A stretch of DNA of 64,000 nucleotides from Jatrophihabitans endophyticus (GTDB lineage Bacteria; Actinomycetota; Actinomycetes; Mycobacteriales; Jatrophihabitantaceae): assembly GCF_900129455.1 (NCBI RefSeq), contig NZ_FQVU01000002.1, positions 930,001 to 994,000 of the forward strand, read 5' to 3'. Shown here one piece after another: positions 39,423 through 47,284 of the stretch. The notes beneath the pieces are model-generated. The model did not search any database, was not told the origin of the DNA, and saw nothing but the letters and a program-made list of their open reading frames with translations. Numbering within the stretch: position 1 is the stretch's first letter; every line of letters starts with the position of its first letter. The translations under genes and the position numbers were made by a program.

Positions 39423-40901
39423 GTGACCAGCGTCGCCGAGGGCCCGCGACCGGACGACGCCCCCGCCCGGCTGCCGAGCCGCACCGACCCCATGGCGTGG
39501 CGGGCCGCCCGCGCGCTGGGCGGCGCCTGGGGGCGCCACGCGGGGGTGGGACGGCTGTCGTGGTGGACGCCGCTGCGCTGGCTGCTCGCGATGACGCTCG
39601 CGACGCTCATCCTCGGTGTCATGCAGAAGGCGCCGTGCGCGACCGGCGCGTGGACGGGCAGCAAGCAGTATACGCACTTCTGCTACTCCGACGTCATCCC
39701 GCTGTGGTCCGACGAGCGGCTGGACGTCGGCGGGGTGCCCTACCGCGACACCAAGGTCGAGTACCCGCTCCTGACCGGCGGCTTCATGTGGCTGACCGCC
39801 GAGCTCACCCGCGGTGTCTCGGCCATCGCCACCGACGCCGACCAGCTGGTGGTGTTCGGCGCGCTGACGATGCTGCTGCTGTCCGTCTGCGCCCTCGTCG
39901 TCACCGTCGCCACCGCACAGACCGCACGGCGTCGGCCGTGGGACGCCGCGATCTTCGCGCTGTCACCGCTGCTGATCTTCCACGCGTTCTCGAACTGGGA
40001 CCTGCTGGCTATGGCGTTCGCCTCGGGGGCGCTGTGGGCATGGGCCCGGGGCAAGCCGGTGCTGGCCGGAGCGCTGATCGGGCTCGGCACGGCCGCGAAG
40101 CTGTACCCCGTCTTCCTGCTCGTCCCGTTCGTGATCCTGGCGATCCGCACCGGGCGGTACCGCGACACGGTGTGGACGGTCCTCTCGGCCGGATTCGTGT
40201 GGCTCGCGGTCAACGGGCCGGTGGCGGTCGCGTACCACGACGGGTGGTGGGAGTTCTACCGCTTCAGCATGGAGCGCCCCACCGAACGCTCGACGGTGTG
40301 GGCGATGGGACGGCTGCTGGCCGTCGGGTCGGTGGGTGACGCCGACGCTCCGAACTGGGTCCCGCCGGGGACGGCGGTGGCGCTGCTGCTCGTGGGCGTG
40401 CTCGGGGCAGTCGCCTGGCTCGCGCTGACGGCCCCGCACCGGCCGCGGGTGGCGCAGCTGGCGTTCCTCTGCGTGCTCGCGTTCCTGCTGACCACCAAGG
40501 TGTGGAGCCCGCAGTACTCGCTGTGGCTGGTGCCGCTGCTCGCGCTCGCCCGGCCGCGCTGGCGCCTGGCGCTGATCTGGCAGTTCGTCGAGGTCGTGGT
40601 CTGGATCCTAACGCTGACCGTGCTGCTCGGGCTGAGCGTCCCCGACCACGGCATCAGCTACGGCTGGCTCATGCTCGTCCTGATCGTCCGCGACGTGCTG
40701 CTGCTCGTGCTGGCCGGCCTCGTGGTGCGCGAGATGTGGTGCCCCTGGCTCGACGTCGTGCGGGTGGACGGCTCGGACGATCCCGGCGGGGGCGAGTTCG
40801 ACGGGGCGCCGGACGCCACCTGGCGGACCCGGCGGCGGGCAACGGTCGAGCCTGCGGTTCAGACCGAGGAGCCTGCGGTTCAGACCGACGAACGCAGGTA
40901 G
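39423..40901 (+). CDS. GT87-family membrane glycosyltransferase (Rv0051-like)
   Basis: A 492-residue polytopic GT-C transferase (DUF2029/GT87) that uses polyprenyl-phosphate sugars. About 11 spans are visible. The first loop has YSDVIPLWSDERLDVGGVPYRDTKVEYPLLTG (acidic residues before YPLL are typical), and FSNWDLLAMAFASGALWAW and KLYPVFLL follow. The order after ponA matches mycobacterial Rv0050-Rv0051. GTG 39423. The C-terminus contains a duplicated EPAVQTE unit from a 21-bp tandem repeat and overlaps the convergent nfo gene by 22 bases. Donor likely a mannose lipid (family knowledge). Confidence 0.85.
   Translation: MTSVAEGPRPDDAPARLPSRTDPMAWRAARALGGAWGRHAGVGRLSWWTPLRWLLAMTLATLILGVMQKAPCATGAWTGSKQYTHFCYSDVIPLWSDERLDVGGVPYRDTKVEYPLLTGGFMWLTAELTRGVSAIATDADQLVVFGALTMLLLSVCALVVTVATAQTARRRPWDAAIFALSPLLIFHAFSNWDLLAMAFASGALWAWARGKPVLAGALIGLGTAAKLYPVFLLVPFVILAIRTGRYRDTVWTVLSAGFVWLAVNGPVAVAYHDGWWEFYRFSMERPTERSTVWAMGRLLAVGSVGDADAPNWVPPGTAVALLLVGVLGAVAWLALTAPHRPRVAQLAFLCVLAFLLTTKVWSPQYSLWLVPLLALARPRWRLALIWQFVEVVVWILTLTVLLGLSVPDHGISYGWLMLVLIVRDVLLLVLAGLVVREMWCPWLDVVRVDGSDDPGGGEFDGAPDATWRTRRRATVEPAVQTEEPAVQTDERR
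40848..40889 (+). repeat. 21-bp tandem duplication at the end of the GT87 gene
   Basis: Copies 40848-40868 and 40869-40889 differ at the last base only. In frame they give EPAVQTE then EPAVQTD. The second copy reaches the stop codon of the opposing nfo gene (40880), so one duplication lengthened both proteins' ends. Confidence 0.85.
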
Positions 40902-41671
40902 GCGACGTCGTCGCCCTGCCCCTCGGCGGGGGTCTCGACGACCACGTCGCTGCCGGCCGCCCGGCAGATGTCGGCGATCGCCGCGGCGTCGATCGTCCCG
41001 GTGCCGAAGTTCGCGTGCCGGTCGGCGCCGGAGTCGAAGGCGTCCCGGCTGTCGTTGGCGTGCACGAGGTCGATGCGGCCGGTGATGCCCCGGACGCGGT
41101 CGACGATGTCGTCGAGCTCCTCGCCGCCGGCGAAGGCGTGGCAGGTGTCCAGGCAGAACCCGGCCCCGAGCCCGCCCACGGCGTCCCACAGCATCGCCAG
41201 CCGGTCGAAGCGGCGCGCCACCGCGTTCGTCCCGCCCGCGGTGTTCTCGATGAGCACCGGCAGCCCGAACCCGCCGTCGTTCTCGGCGTAGGCGAAGGTC
41301 TTGCGCCAGTTCTCGACCCCGACCGCGGGGTCGTCGGTCTCGGCGAGATGACCGCCGTGCACGATGATGCCCTTCGCGCCGAGCGCGACGGCGGCCTTCG
41401 CGTGCTGGGCGAGCAGCTTGCGGCTGGGGACCCGGATGCGGTTGTTGGTGGTGGCCACGTTGATGCGGTACGGCGCGTGCACGTAGACGGCGAGCCCGCT
41501 TGCGCGGATCGCGTCCGCATGGGGGTGCTCGCCCGGCGCCTTCCAGGCCTGCGGATCGGTGAGGAAGAGCTGGACGGCCTGCGAGCCGGTCGTCTCGGCG
41601 AAGGCGACGGGGTCGTCGGACCGGACGTGCGCCCCGATTGCGACGGGGGTCTTCGTGGGCATGATGGGCAC
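40880..41671 (-). CDS. nfo: Deoxyribonuclease IV (AP endonuclease Nfo)
   Basis: A 263-residue TIM-barrel endonuclease of base excision repair. Zinc-site landmarks are VHAPYRIN, IIVHGGHLAE, VLIENTAGG, CLDTCHAFAGG, DLVHANDSRDAFDSGADRHANFGTG (the H-x-N and DRH triads) and VETPAEG at the end. Slightly shorter than E. coli Nfo but full length for actinobacteria. Start GTG 41671 or ATG 41662; neither has a Shine-Dalgarno. It overlaps the GT87 gene tail to tail by 22 bases. Confidence 0.9.
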   Translation of the reverse strand: MPIMPTKTPVAIGAHVRSDDPVAFAETTGSQAVQLFLTDPQAWKAPGEHPHADAIRASGLAVYVHAPYRINVATTNNRIRVPSRKLLAQHAKAAVALGAKGIIVHGGHLAETDDPAVGVENWRKTFAYAENDGGFGLPVLIENTAGGTNAVARRFDRLAMLWDAVGGLGAGFCLDTCHAFAGGEELDDIVDRVRGITGRIDLVHANDSRDAFDSGADRHANFGTGTIDAAAIADICRAAGSDVVVETPAEGQGDDVAYLRSSV

Positions 41672-41814
41672 AGTACGACTGTGGCGTGAGGCACGTGTTC
41701 GCCCGTACCCAGGGTGGGCGCGGTCTCGTTGTACTGGACGTCACAGGTATTCTGGGCGCCGATTCCGGACCTTTCTCCCGTACCGGCGGGCACGAGGATC
41801 GCGAGGAGCATTCG

Positions 41815-42987
41815 ATGACGGGGCGACGGGGCAACGCTGCCACCCACGCGACGGCCGTTCGGCCGCGCCCGAAGCTGCTGGCCGGGATCGCCGCCGGTGC
41901 CGTCGCGGCAGCGTCCGTGGCCGCTGCCGTGCTCGCGACCTCGGCGCCGGCGAACGCCGCGCCCAAGCCGAACTACCACGCGGGCAAGGACACCGCCACG
42001 TTCACGGCCCTCGGCGTCCTCGACCGCAACTGCCTGGTCTCCGCCGGCGGCAGGGCCATCTGGATCAAGCCCGGCGACAAGATCGACTTCAAGTCGACGC
42101 TGGCCGGGATCGACACCAACCAGCTCGCGCTGCCCGGCCTGCTGAACGACCTGACCGGCAAGATCGCCGGGCTCAACGTGACGGCGAAGATCGGCAAGGG
42201 CAGCAGCGCGCAGACGGTCAAGGTCGCCGGCGGCAAGACCACGACGTTCCCGTCGTCCGGGCAGCAGGCGCTCGGCAAGGGCGATCACAAGATCAGCTGG
42301 ACCGTCACCAGCGTCGCGCTCGTGCCGGGTCTGCTCAAGGCATCCGTCCCGCTCAGCTCCAGCGCCCTGAAGTCCGGCGCGAAGCTCAGCTGGAGCGGCG
42401 TCGTCCACGTCACCAACAGCGCGCCGAAGTGCAAGCTCGGCGTGAGCGTGCCGAAGGTCGAGGCCTCGGTGGGCCGCGTCAAGGTCAAGGTCCCGCAGCG
42501 CGACGTGAACGTGCCGGGCACGCTGCCGAACAAGCTGCCCTCGGCCGGCGACCTCACCAAGCTGCCGGGCAAGGTCGAGAAGGCCACCAAGGGTGCCGCC
42601 AAGCCGAAGTCCTCGAGCTCCGCACGCAGCACCGGCTCGGGCTACGAGCTGCCCGGCAAGTCCGTCCCCGAGCAGGTCGTCCCGAGCGGCGGCGGTGCCG
42701 CGGGTGACTACGCCGGCGGCGGCGGGGGCGGCGGCTTCAACGGCCTGGTGCCCAACAGCGGTGGCGGCGCGGGGGTCGACTCGTCCACCCTGCAGCAGGC
42801 CGGCGCCGGCACGGCCAAGAGCGCCAAGGACAGCGACGCGATGAGCCCGCAGACCGTCGATCTCGCCGCCGAGCAGGCCGGCTCGGGCTCCAGCCAGCTC
42901 CCGGTCGTCCTCGCCATCCTCGCGATCATCGCCCTCGCGCTGGTCGCCGGCACCTACGCCCGGCTGTTCCTGGTCAAGCGCACCTGA
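41815..42987 (+). CDS. Secreted anchored protein of unknown function
   Basis: A 390-residue exported protein. The signal peptide runs to about residue 45 (AVLATSAPANA). A mature domain (about 50-190) follows with GVLDRNCLVSAGGRAIWIKPGDKIDFKS. Then come a Lys/Pro-rich linker (PKVEASVGRVKVKVPQ), a Gly-rich segment with GGGGGGGFNG and a C-terminal span followed by VKRT. The start ATG 41815 has GAGGAG six bases upstream; the upstream in-frame GTG lacks one. It precedes the rpsF operon. No named domain is recognised; the anchor implies a cell-surface role. Confidence 0.75.
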   Translation: MTGRRGNAATHATAVRPRPKLLAGIAAGAVAAASVAAAVLATSAPANAAPKPNYHAGKDTATFTALGVLDRNCLVSAGGRAIWIKPGDKIDFKSTLAGIDTNQLALPGLLNDLTGKIAGLNVTAKIGKGSSAQTVKVAGGKTTTFPSSGQQALGKGDHKISWTVTSVALVPGLLKASVPLSSSALKSGAKLSWSGVVHVTNSAPKCKLGVSVPKVEASVGRVKVKVPQRDVNVPGTLPNKLPSAGDLTKLPGKVEKATKGAAKPKSSSSARSTGSGYELPGKSVPEQVVPSGGGAAGDYAGGGGGGGFNGLVPNSGGGAGVDSSTLQQAGAGTAKSAKDSDAMSPQTVDLAAEQAGSGSSQLPVVLAILAIIALALVAGTYARLFLVKRT

Positions 42988-43137
42988 CCGCGCTCGCGCG
43001 ACCCGGCGGATTTCGGGTTGGGGCGCGGCGCCGGGTATCGTGAACGGGTTCGCCCGCTCCCGCGTCCTGCGGTGGCGGGCCACCTCCTGCCGCGGACCGT
43101 CCGCGGCCGACCAGTCCACAGGAGGACGCGTACACCC

Positions 43138-43428
43138 ATGCGTCATTACGAAGTCATGGTCATCCTCGACCCCACCCTCGACGAGCGGACGGTCGCCCCG
43201 TCGCTCGACCAGTTCCTGACGGTGGTGAAGAGCGACGGCGGCAGCGTCGACAAGGTCGACGTCTGGGGCCGGCGCCGGATGGCGTTCGAGATCAACAAGC
43301 ACAGCGAGGGCATCTACGCCATCGTCGACCTGCAGGCCAATCCGGCCGCCGTGCAGGAGCTCGACCGGCAGCTGAACCTCAACGAGAACGTGCTGCGGAC
43401 CAAGGTCCTGCGGCCGGATCAGCGGTAG
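43138..43428 (+). CDS. rpsF: 30S ribosomal protein S6
   Basis: A 96-residue S6 ([16 protein letters not shown] ... [22 protein letters not shown]). ATG 43138 has AGGAGGA upstream. First gene of the rpsF-ssb-rpsR-rplI operon. A TATCGT box at 43036-43041 is a candidate -10, about 100 bases upstream. Confidence 0.98.
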   Translation: MRHYEVMVILDPTLDERTVAPSLDQFLTVVKSDGGSVDKVDVWGRRRMAFEINKHSEGIYAIVDLQANPAAVQELDRQLNLNENVLRTKVLRPDQR

Positions 43429-43430
43429 GC

Positions 43431-43940
43431 ATGGCCGGCGAGACCGTCATCACCGTCGTCGGGAACCTGACCGCGGACCCGGAGCTGCGCTTCACCCCGT
43501 CCGGCGCCGCCGTCGCGAGCTTCACCATCGCCTCGACGCCGCGGCAGTTCGACCGCAACAGCAACGAGTGGAAGGACGGCGAAGCGCTGTTCCTGCGCTG
43601 CTCGATCTGGCGCCAGGCGGCCGAGAACGTCGCCGAGTCGCTGCAGCGGGGCATGCGCGTCGTCGCGCAGGGCCGGCTCAAGCAGCGCTCCTTCGAGACC
43701 CGCGAGGGCGAGAAGCGCACCGTCATCGAGCTCGACGTCGAGGAGATCGGCCCGTCGCTGAAGTACGCGACGGCCAAGGTCAACCGCACCTCGCGCGGCG
43801 GCTCGTCCGGCGGCGGCTTCGGCTCCTCGGGCAGCAGCGGCGGCAGCGGTGGTGGCTCCGACAGCGCCCCGTCCGACGACCCGTGGGGTTCGGCCCCGTC
43901 GTCGGGCAGCGGCGGCTTCTCCGACGAACCGCCTTTCTAA
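43431..43940 (+). CDS. ssb: Single-stranded DNA-binding protein
   Basis: A 169-residue SSB. The OB fold (residues 1-110) has [22 protein letters not shown] and [20 protein letters not shown] Gly/Ser-rich linker and the acidic C-terminal tip FSDEPPF, the docking peptide for replication and repair partners, follow. It starts two bases after the rpsF stop. The linker is short relative to E. coli but usual for actinobacteria. Confidence 0.98.
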   Translation: MAGETVITVVGNLTADPELRFTPSGAAVASFTIASTPRQFDRNSNEWKDGEALFLRCSIWRQAAENVAESLQRGMRVVAQGRLKQRSFETREGEKRTVIELDVEEIGPSLKYATAKVNRTSRGGSSGGGFGSSGSSGGSGGGSDSAPSDDPWGSAPSSGSGGFSDEPPF

Positions 43941-43968
43941 CCCCTCACTTCCCGGAAAGAGAATTCGC

Positions 43969-44205
43969 ATGCCCAAGCCTCCGGTTCGCAAGCCGAAGAA
44001 GAAGCAGAACCCGCTCGTCGCGGCCAAGATCGACTACATCGACTACAAGGACACGAACCTGCTCCGCAAGTTCATCTCCGACCGCGGCAAGATCCGCGCG
44101 CGTCGCGTCACCGGCGTGACCGCCCAGCAGCAGCGACAGATCGCCAAGGCCATCAAGAACGCCCGCGAGATGGCCCTGCTGCCCTACACCTCGACCGCCC
44201 GCTAA
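43969..44205 (+). CDS. rpsR: 30S ribosomal protein S18
   Basis: A 78-residue S18 ([44 protein letters not shown]). It lacks the CXXC zinc motif, so it is the zinc-free type. GGAAAGAG lies upstream of ATG 43969. Confidence 0.97.
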   Translation: MPKPPVRKPKKKQNPLVAAKIDYIDYKDTNLLRKFISDRGKIRARRVTGVTAQQQRQIAKAIKNAREMALLPYTSTAR

Positions 44206-44221
44206 GGAGGCGAGAGATCCG

Positions 44222-44668
44222 ATGAAGCTCATCCTGACCCGCGAGGTCGCGGGGCTGGGCCTCGCCGGCGACATCGTCGAGGTCGCCGACGGCTACGGCC
44301 GCAACTTCCTGGTTCCGCGCGGTGCCGCCATCACGTGGACGAAGGGTGCCGAGAAGCAGATCACGCAGATCAAGCGTTCCCGCGACGCCCGCGAGATCCG
44401 CGACCTCGGCCACGCCCGCGAGATCAAGACCGCGCTCGAGGGCCTGTCCGTGGCGGTCGGTGCCCGTGCCGGCAGCGACGGCCGACTCTTCGGCTCCATC
44501 ACCGCGGCCGACGTCGCCGGCGCCGTGAAGAGCGCAGGCGGCCCGACGCTGGACAAGAAGCGCATCCAGATCGACGGCCACATCAAGTCGACCGGCACGC
44601 ACACCGTCACCGTCGACCTGCACCCGGACGTCATCGCGACCATCCCGGTCCAGGTCACGGGCGTCTGA
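44222..44668 (+). CDS. rplI: 50S ribosomal protein L9
   Basis: A 148-residue L9 with the N-terminal VKLxGDVVxVADGYGRNFL-type signature (LAGDIVEVADGYGRNFLVPRG), the connecting helix and the C-terminal domain. AAGGAGG lies just before ATG 44222. Last gene of the operon, followed by a strong terminator. Confidence 0.97.
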   Translation: MKLILTREVAGLGLAGDIVEVADGYGRNFLVPRGAAITWTKGAEKQITQIKRSRDAREIRDLGHAREIKTALEGLSVAVGARAGSDGRLFGSITAADVAGAVKSAGGPTLDKKRIQIDGHIKSTGTHTVTVDLHPDVIATIPVQVTGV

Positions 44669-44689
44669 GTCCCGCCTCGCACCTTCGGA

Positions 44690-44720
44690 GCCCGGCCCCC
44701 GTTCGCGGGCGGCCGGGCTT
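44690..44720 (+). terminator. Terminator of the rpsF-rplI operon
   Basis: GCCCGGCC-CCCG-TTCG-CGGG-C-GGCCGGGC forms a 12-bp stem with a TTCG tetraloop and one bulged C, 21 bases after the rplI stop. The cUUCGg-type loop is exceptionally stable. Confidence 0.85.
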
Positions 44721-44739
44721 CGTCGTCCCCGGGTCGTCC

Positions 44740-44852
44740 CTGGGTCTCCCCGCTGGTGCTCGCTCTCGGGTGGCCGGCCCGAGCACCAGCGGGGAAAGGC
44801 CCCCTGGGTCTCCCCGCTGCTGCTCGCTTTCACGTGGCGCAGCCGACCACCA
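44740..44852. repeat. Two palindromic intergenic repeat units
   Basis: Unit 1 has perfect 15-bp arms CCCCGCTGGTGCTCG (44748-44762) and its complement (44780-44794). Unit 2 (44812-44858) begins with the same direct repeat (CTGGGTCTCCCCGCTG, 44804 on) and has shorter CCCCGCTG/CAGCGGGG arms. Together they look like tandem copies of a REP/ERIC-like palindrome between rplI and the EamA gene. Confidence 0.65.
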
Positions 44853-44906
44853 GCGGGGAGAGCGAGCACGTCCGGGGAAAGCACACGGCCCGGCCCCGGG
44901 AACTCG

Positions 44907-45860
44907 ATGTCCGAATTCCGCTTGTCCGTGACCCCGCATCGTGGGCATCGTCGTGCTGTGCCCCCTCGCAATCTCGCGCCCGCCGCCGCCCTTGTCACCG
45001 TGCTGCTGTGGGCGTCGGCGTTCGTGGTGATCCGCGCCGCCGGGGACGCGTTCTCGCCGGGTTCCCTGGCGTTCCTCCGGCTGCTCGTGGGGACGGCCGC
45101 GCTCGGCCTGCTGGCGGTGCGCTACCGGCGCCCGGTGCCGCGGGGTCGAGCGCTCGGGTACGTCCTCGGCTACGGCGTGCTGTGGTTCGCCGCGTACACG
45201 GTGGTGCTGAACTGGGCCGAGCGGCATCTGGACGCGGGCACCGCGGCGCTCCTCGTCAACATCGCGCCGATCCTGGTGGCGGTGGTGGCCGGCGTCGTCT
45301 TCGGCGACGGCTTCCCGCGGCCGCTGGTGCTCGGCCTCGTCGTCGCGTTCGCCGGCGTGGTGGTCATCGCCGTGGGTGGTGACGACGGCGGGGTCGCCGA
45401 CTCGCTGGGCATCGTCCTGGGCGTCGTCACCGCCGTGCTGTACTCGGCCGGGGTGCTGCTGCAGAAGGTGGCCCTGCGGACGGTGGACGCGGTGACGGCC
45501 ACCTGGGTGGCGTGCGCGGCGGGGCTGGTGGCGACCGTGCCGTTCGCGCCGCAGGCGGTGGGCGAGATCGCCGACGCACCGGCGGGCGCCGTGGTCGGCG
45601 CGGTCTTCCTCGGGCTGGGGCCGACGGCCGTCGCCTTCACCACCTGGGCCTACGCGCTCGCCCGCACCGACGCCGGGCGCATGGCGGCCACGACGCTGTG
45701 CGTGCCCGCCATCGCCGTCCTGCTGTCGTGGGTGACGCTCGGCGAGGTGCCGACGGTGTGGGGGCTGCTCGGTGGTGTCCTGGCCCTCGCCGGGGTGGCG
45801 ATCAGCCGGCGGCGGCCGCGCGTCGCGCGGCTGGAGACCGAGCTGCAGCCCGTCCGGTGA
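44907..45860 (+). CDS. EamA/DMT-family transporter
   Basis: A membrane protein with ten hydrophobic helices in two five-helix halves. LLWASAFVVIRAAGDAFSPG begins the first EamA repeat; LYSAGVLLQKVALRTVDAVT begins the second. ATG 44907 gives 317 residues. GTG 44958 (MPPRNLAP) is equally likely and would be leaderless downstream of TTGTCC (44922-44927). The substrate of such drug/metabolite exporters cannot be read from sequence. Confidence 0.85.
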   Translation: MSEFRLSVTPHRGHRRAVPPRNLAPAAALVTVLLWASAFVVIRAAGDAFSPGSLAFLRLLVGTAALGLLAVRYRRPVPRGRALGYVLGYGVLWFAAYTVVLNWAERHLDAGTAALLVNIAPILVAVVAGVVFGDGFPRPLVLGLVVAFAGVVVIAVGGDDGGVADSLGIVLGVVTAVLYSAGVLLQKVALRTVDAVTATWVACAAGLVATVPFAPQAVGEIADAPAGAVVGAVFLGLGPTAVAFTTWAYALARTDAGRMAATTLCVPAIAVLLSWVTLGEVPTVWGLLGGVLALAGVAISRRRPRVARLETELQPVR

Positions 45861-45871
45861 GTGCCGCGGCC

Positions 45872-46882
45872 TCAGCTGCGGAACAGCGCGCTATAGGCGT
45901 TGAGCGCGGGCTGGCCGCCGAGGTGGGCGTAGAGGACGGTCGAGTCGCGGCCGATCTCGCCGGTCGTCACGAGGTCGACGAGCCCGGCCATCGACTTCCC
46001 CTCGTACACCGGGTCGATGATCATGCCTTCGAGCCGGCCGGTCAGCCGGATCGCGTCGAGCGTGGACTCGACGGGGATGCCGTACGCGTCGCCCGCCCAG
46101 CCGGGCAGGACGGTGATCTCGTCGTCGCGCAGCGCCCGGTCGAGCCCGATCAGCTCGGCGGTGTTGCGTGCGATCTTGGCGACCTGGGCGTGGGTCTCGG
46201 CGAGCTTGGCCGACGCGTCGATGCCGATGACGCGGCGGGGACGATCCTGGCCCGCGAAGCCGGCGATCATCCCGGCGTGCGTCGAGCCGGTGACGCTGCA
46301 GACGACGACGGTGTCGAAGAAGACGCCGAGCTCGCGCTCCTGCGCGGCGACCTCGTCGGCCCAGTTGGCGAAGCCGAGACCGCCGAGCGGATGGTCCGAC
46401 GCGCCGGCCGGGATCGGGTAGGGGACGCCGCCGTCGGCCTCGACCTCGGCGAGCGCCTGCTCCCAGCTGGACTTGAAGCCGATGCCGAAGCCGGCCTCCA
46501 CGAGGCGCACGTCCGCGCCCATGATCCGCGACAGCAGGATGTTGCCGACCCGGTCGTTGACCGAGTCCGGCCAGTCGACCCAGCTCTCCTGCACCAACCG
46601 CGCCTGCAGCCCCAGCTTGGCCGCCACCGCGGCCACCTGCCGGGTGTGGTTGGACTGCACGCCGCCGATCGAGACGAGGTGGGTGGCGCCCTTGGCCAGC
46701 GCGTCGGGGACGAGGTACTCCAGCTTGCGCGTCTTGTTGCCGCCGTAGGCGAGGCCGGAGTTGCAGTCCTCGCGCTTGGCCCAGATGCGTGCACCGCCGA
46801 GGTGCTCGGACAACCGCTCGAGCGGGTGCACCGGGCTCGGCCCGAACAGCAGGGGGTAGCGGGGGAAATCGCCGATCGACAC
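45872..46882 (-). CDS. acdS: 1-aminocyclopropane-1-carboxylate (ACC) deaminase
   Basis: A 336-residue PLP enzyme of the tryptophan-synthase-beta fold. The Schiff-base K50 is in [11 protein letters not shown] and S77 in [10 protein letters not shown]. The residues that separate true ACC deaminase from D-cysteine desulfhydrase are kept: Glu in [11 protein letters not shown] and Leu in [11 protein letters not shown]. It would degrade the ethylene precursor ACC to ammonia and 2-oxobutyrate, a trait of plant-associated bacteria. GTG 46882 has GAGAGGAA upstream. Monocistronic and convergent with the EamA gene. Confidence 0.92.
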   Translation of the reverse strand: MSIGDFPRYPLLFGPSPVHPLERLSEHLGGARIWAKREDCNSGLAYGGNKTRKLEYLVPDALAKGATHLVSIGGVQSNHTRQVAAVAAKLGLQARLVQESWVDWPDSVNDRVGNILLSRIMGADVRLVEAGFGIGFKSSWEQALAEVEADGGVPYPIPAGASDHPLGGLGFANWADEVAAQERELGVFFDTVVVCSVTGSTHAGMIAGFAGQDRPRRVIGIDASAKLAETHAQVAKIARNTAELIGLDRALRDDEITVLPGWAGDAYGIPVESTLDAIRLTGRLEGMIIDPVYEGKSMAGLVDLVTTGEIGRDSTVLYAHLGGQPALNAYSALFRS

Positions 46883-46996
46883 GCCGGGGTTCCTCTCGTG
46901 GAGCTCGCTGCATTCCTAGCGCATGGCCGCCCGGGCCGAAAAGGGGCGACCGGACGTTCGCGCGACAGTCGCGGTACGCGACGCCGGAACTTTCTT

Positions 46997-47137
46997 CGGT
47001 CCACAGCCGGGGGACGACGCAGCGCCCGTGTTCCGGGGCCTCCGGCGCGAGCCCGGCATTCGTCCACAGGCCCGTCCACAGCTGTGTGAACAGCCCGCTC
47101 GGCGTTTCCCACAGCTTGTCCACGGCGTGGTGCACAA
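46997..47137. promoter_or_regulatory. Cluster of DnaA-box-like sequences upstream of dnaB
   Basis: The 400-base gap 46883-47284 has no convincing gene. Within 140 bases it has CGGTCCACA (46997), TCGTCCACA (47060), CCGTCCACA (47072), TTTCCCACA (47105), TTGTCCACG (47116) and the reverse of TTGTGCACC (47129-47137). Actinobacterial DnaA boxes are TTGTCCACA-like, so each site is 1-3 bases off. The spacing is irregular. Confidence 0.45.
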
Positions 47138-47284
47138 GGCGAGTTGGAGTCCGTGCGACGCTGCCTCTAACGTCTCGCACGGCACGCCGACGAGTACTGC
47201 ATCTCCTGCCGTCCCTGATCTTGCGATCCCTCTCGTATTCGCCGGCGCGTTCGAATATCCTGGGTGGATGAGAGGGTCGAAACG

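Noticed and set aside
43018-43137. N-terminally extended S6 protein
   Set aside because: The frame is open upstream, but ATG 43138 has AGGAGGA and matches S6 exactly.
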